Assembly: GCA_964563965.1 (NCBI GenBank)
Contig: CAZLZI010000054.1
Span: 1 to 5,002, forward strand
Length of the DNA: 5,002 nt
DNA from: CAZCAQ01 sp964563965
GTDB taxonomy: Bacteria > Patescibacteriota > WWE3 > UBA101185 > UBA10185
Reading direction: 5' to 3'
Numbering within the stretch: position 1 is the first letter of the stretch; each line of letters starts with the position of its first letter. Position numbers and translations under genes: made by a program. Of the stretch, positions 4,996 through 5,002 are shown in pieces. The notes under the pieces were generated by a model, which saw only the letters and a program-made list of their open reading frames with translations, did no database searches and was not told where the DNA came from.

Positions 4996-5002
4996 AAGTT
5001 TC

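Noticed and set aside
1..5002. Recoding of TGA (as in some Patescibacteria)
   Set aside because: No gene here ends in TGA, but none contains an in-frame TGA either. Six stops are too few to infer a changed code.
1..5002. CRISPR array, transposon ends, tRNA or phage genes
   Set aside because: No regularly spaced repeats, no transposase or integrase motifs and no tRNA-like fold in the gaps, all of which are under about 115 bases.

Overview
The window is AT-rich, gene-dense DNA, probably from a streamlined bacterium, with the Candidate Phyla Radiation/Patescibacteria as my best guess. The evidence is short gaps of about 75-110 bases, bacterial -35/-10 promoter elements, a Shine-Dalgarno (SD) sequence at only some genes, a methanogen-like thymidylate synthase in a bacterial setting, and a tiny one-helix membrane protein of a kind I associate with those genomes. 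The phylum call is inference. All six genes end in TAA or TAG and the standard code reads cleanly.

Layout. (1) Positions 3-1193, plus strand: a tandem-domain cytidylyltransferase-like protein cut by the left edge. Its first domain has lost the catalytic HxGH motif and its second keeps it. (2) Positions 1274-1729 and 1735-3231, plus strand: a two-gene dTMP unit. A dCMP deaminase is followed after 5 bases by a three-part protein: an MtrA-like corrinoid-protein domain, a thymidylate synthase domain and a DUF4346 domain. (3) Positions 3228-4076, minus strand: an APH/choline-kinase-like phosphotransferase that converges on the synthase with a 4-base overlap, inside a hairpin that holds both stop codons. 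(4) Positions 4187-4618, plus strand: a Nudix hydrolase, divergent from the kinase. The shared gap has a perfect 18-bp palindrome and a promoter placed so that the Nudix mRNA should be leaderless. (5) Positions 4714-4932, minus strand: a 72-residue single-helix membrane protein, separated from the Nudix gene by a 15-bp-stem hairpin.

How they work together. Deaminase plus synthase gives dCMP to dUMP to dTMP. The Nudix enzyme and kinase may also act on small phosphorylated metabolites, but their substrates cannot be read from sequence. The most unusual element is the fusion synthase: its MtrA-like part seems to lack the cobalt-ligand histidine and its synthase part has changes at two usual dUMP-binding positions. 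A non-canonical cofactor arrangement for dTMP synthesis is the most interesting hypothesis here. No CRISPR, mobile element, tRNA or rRNA was seen.
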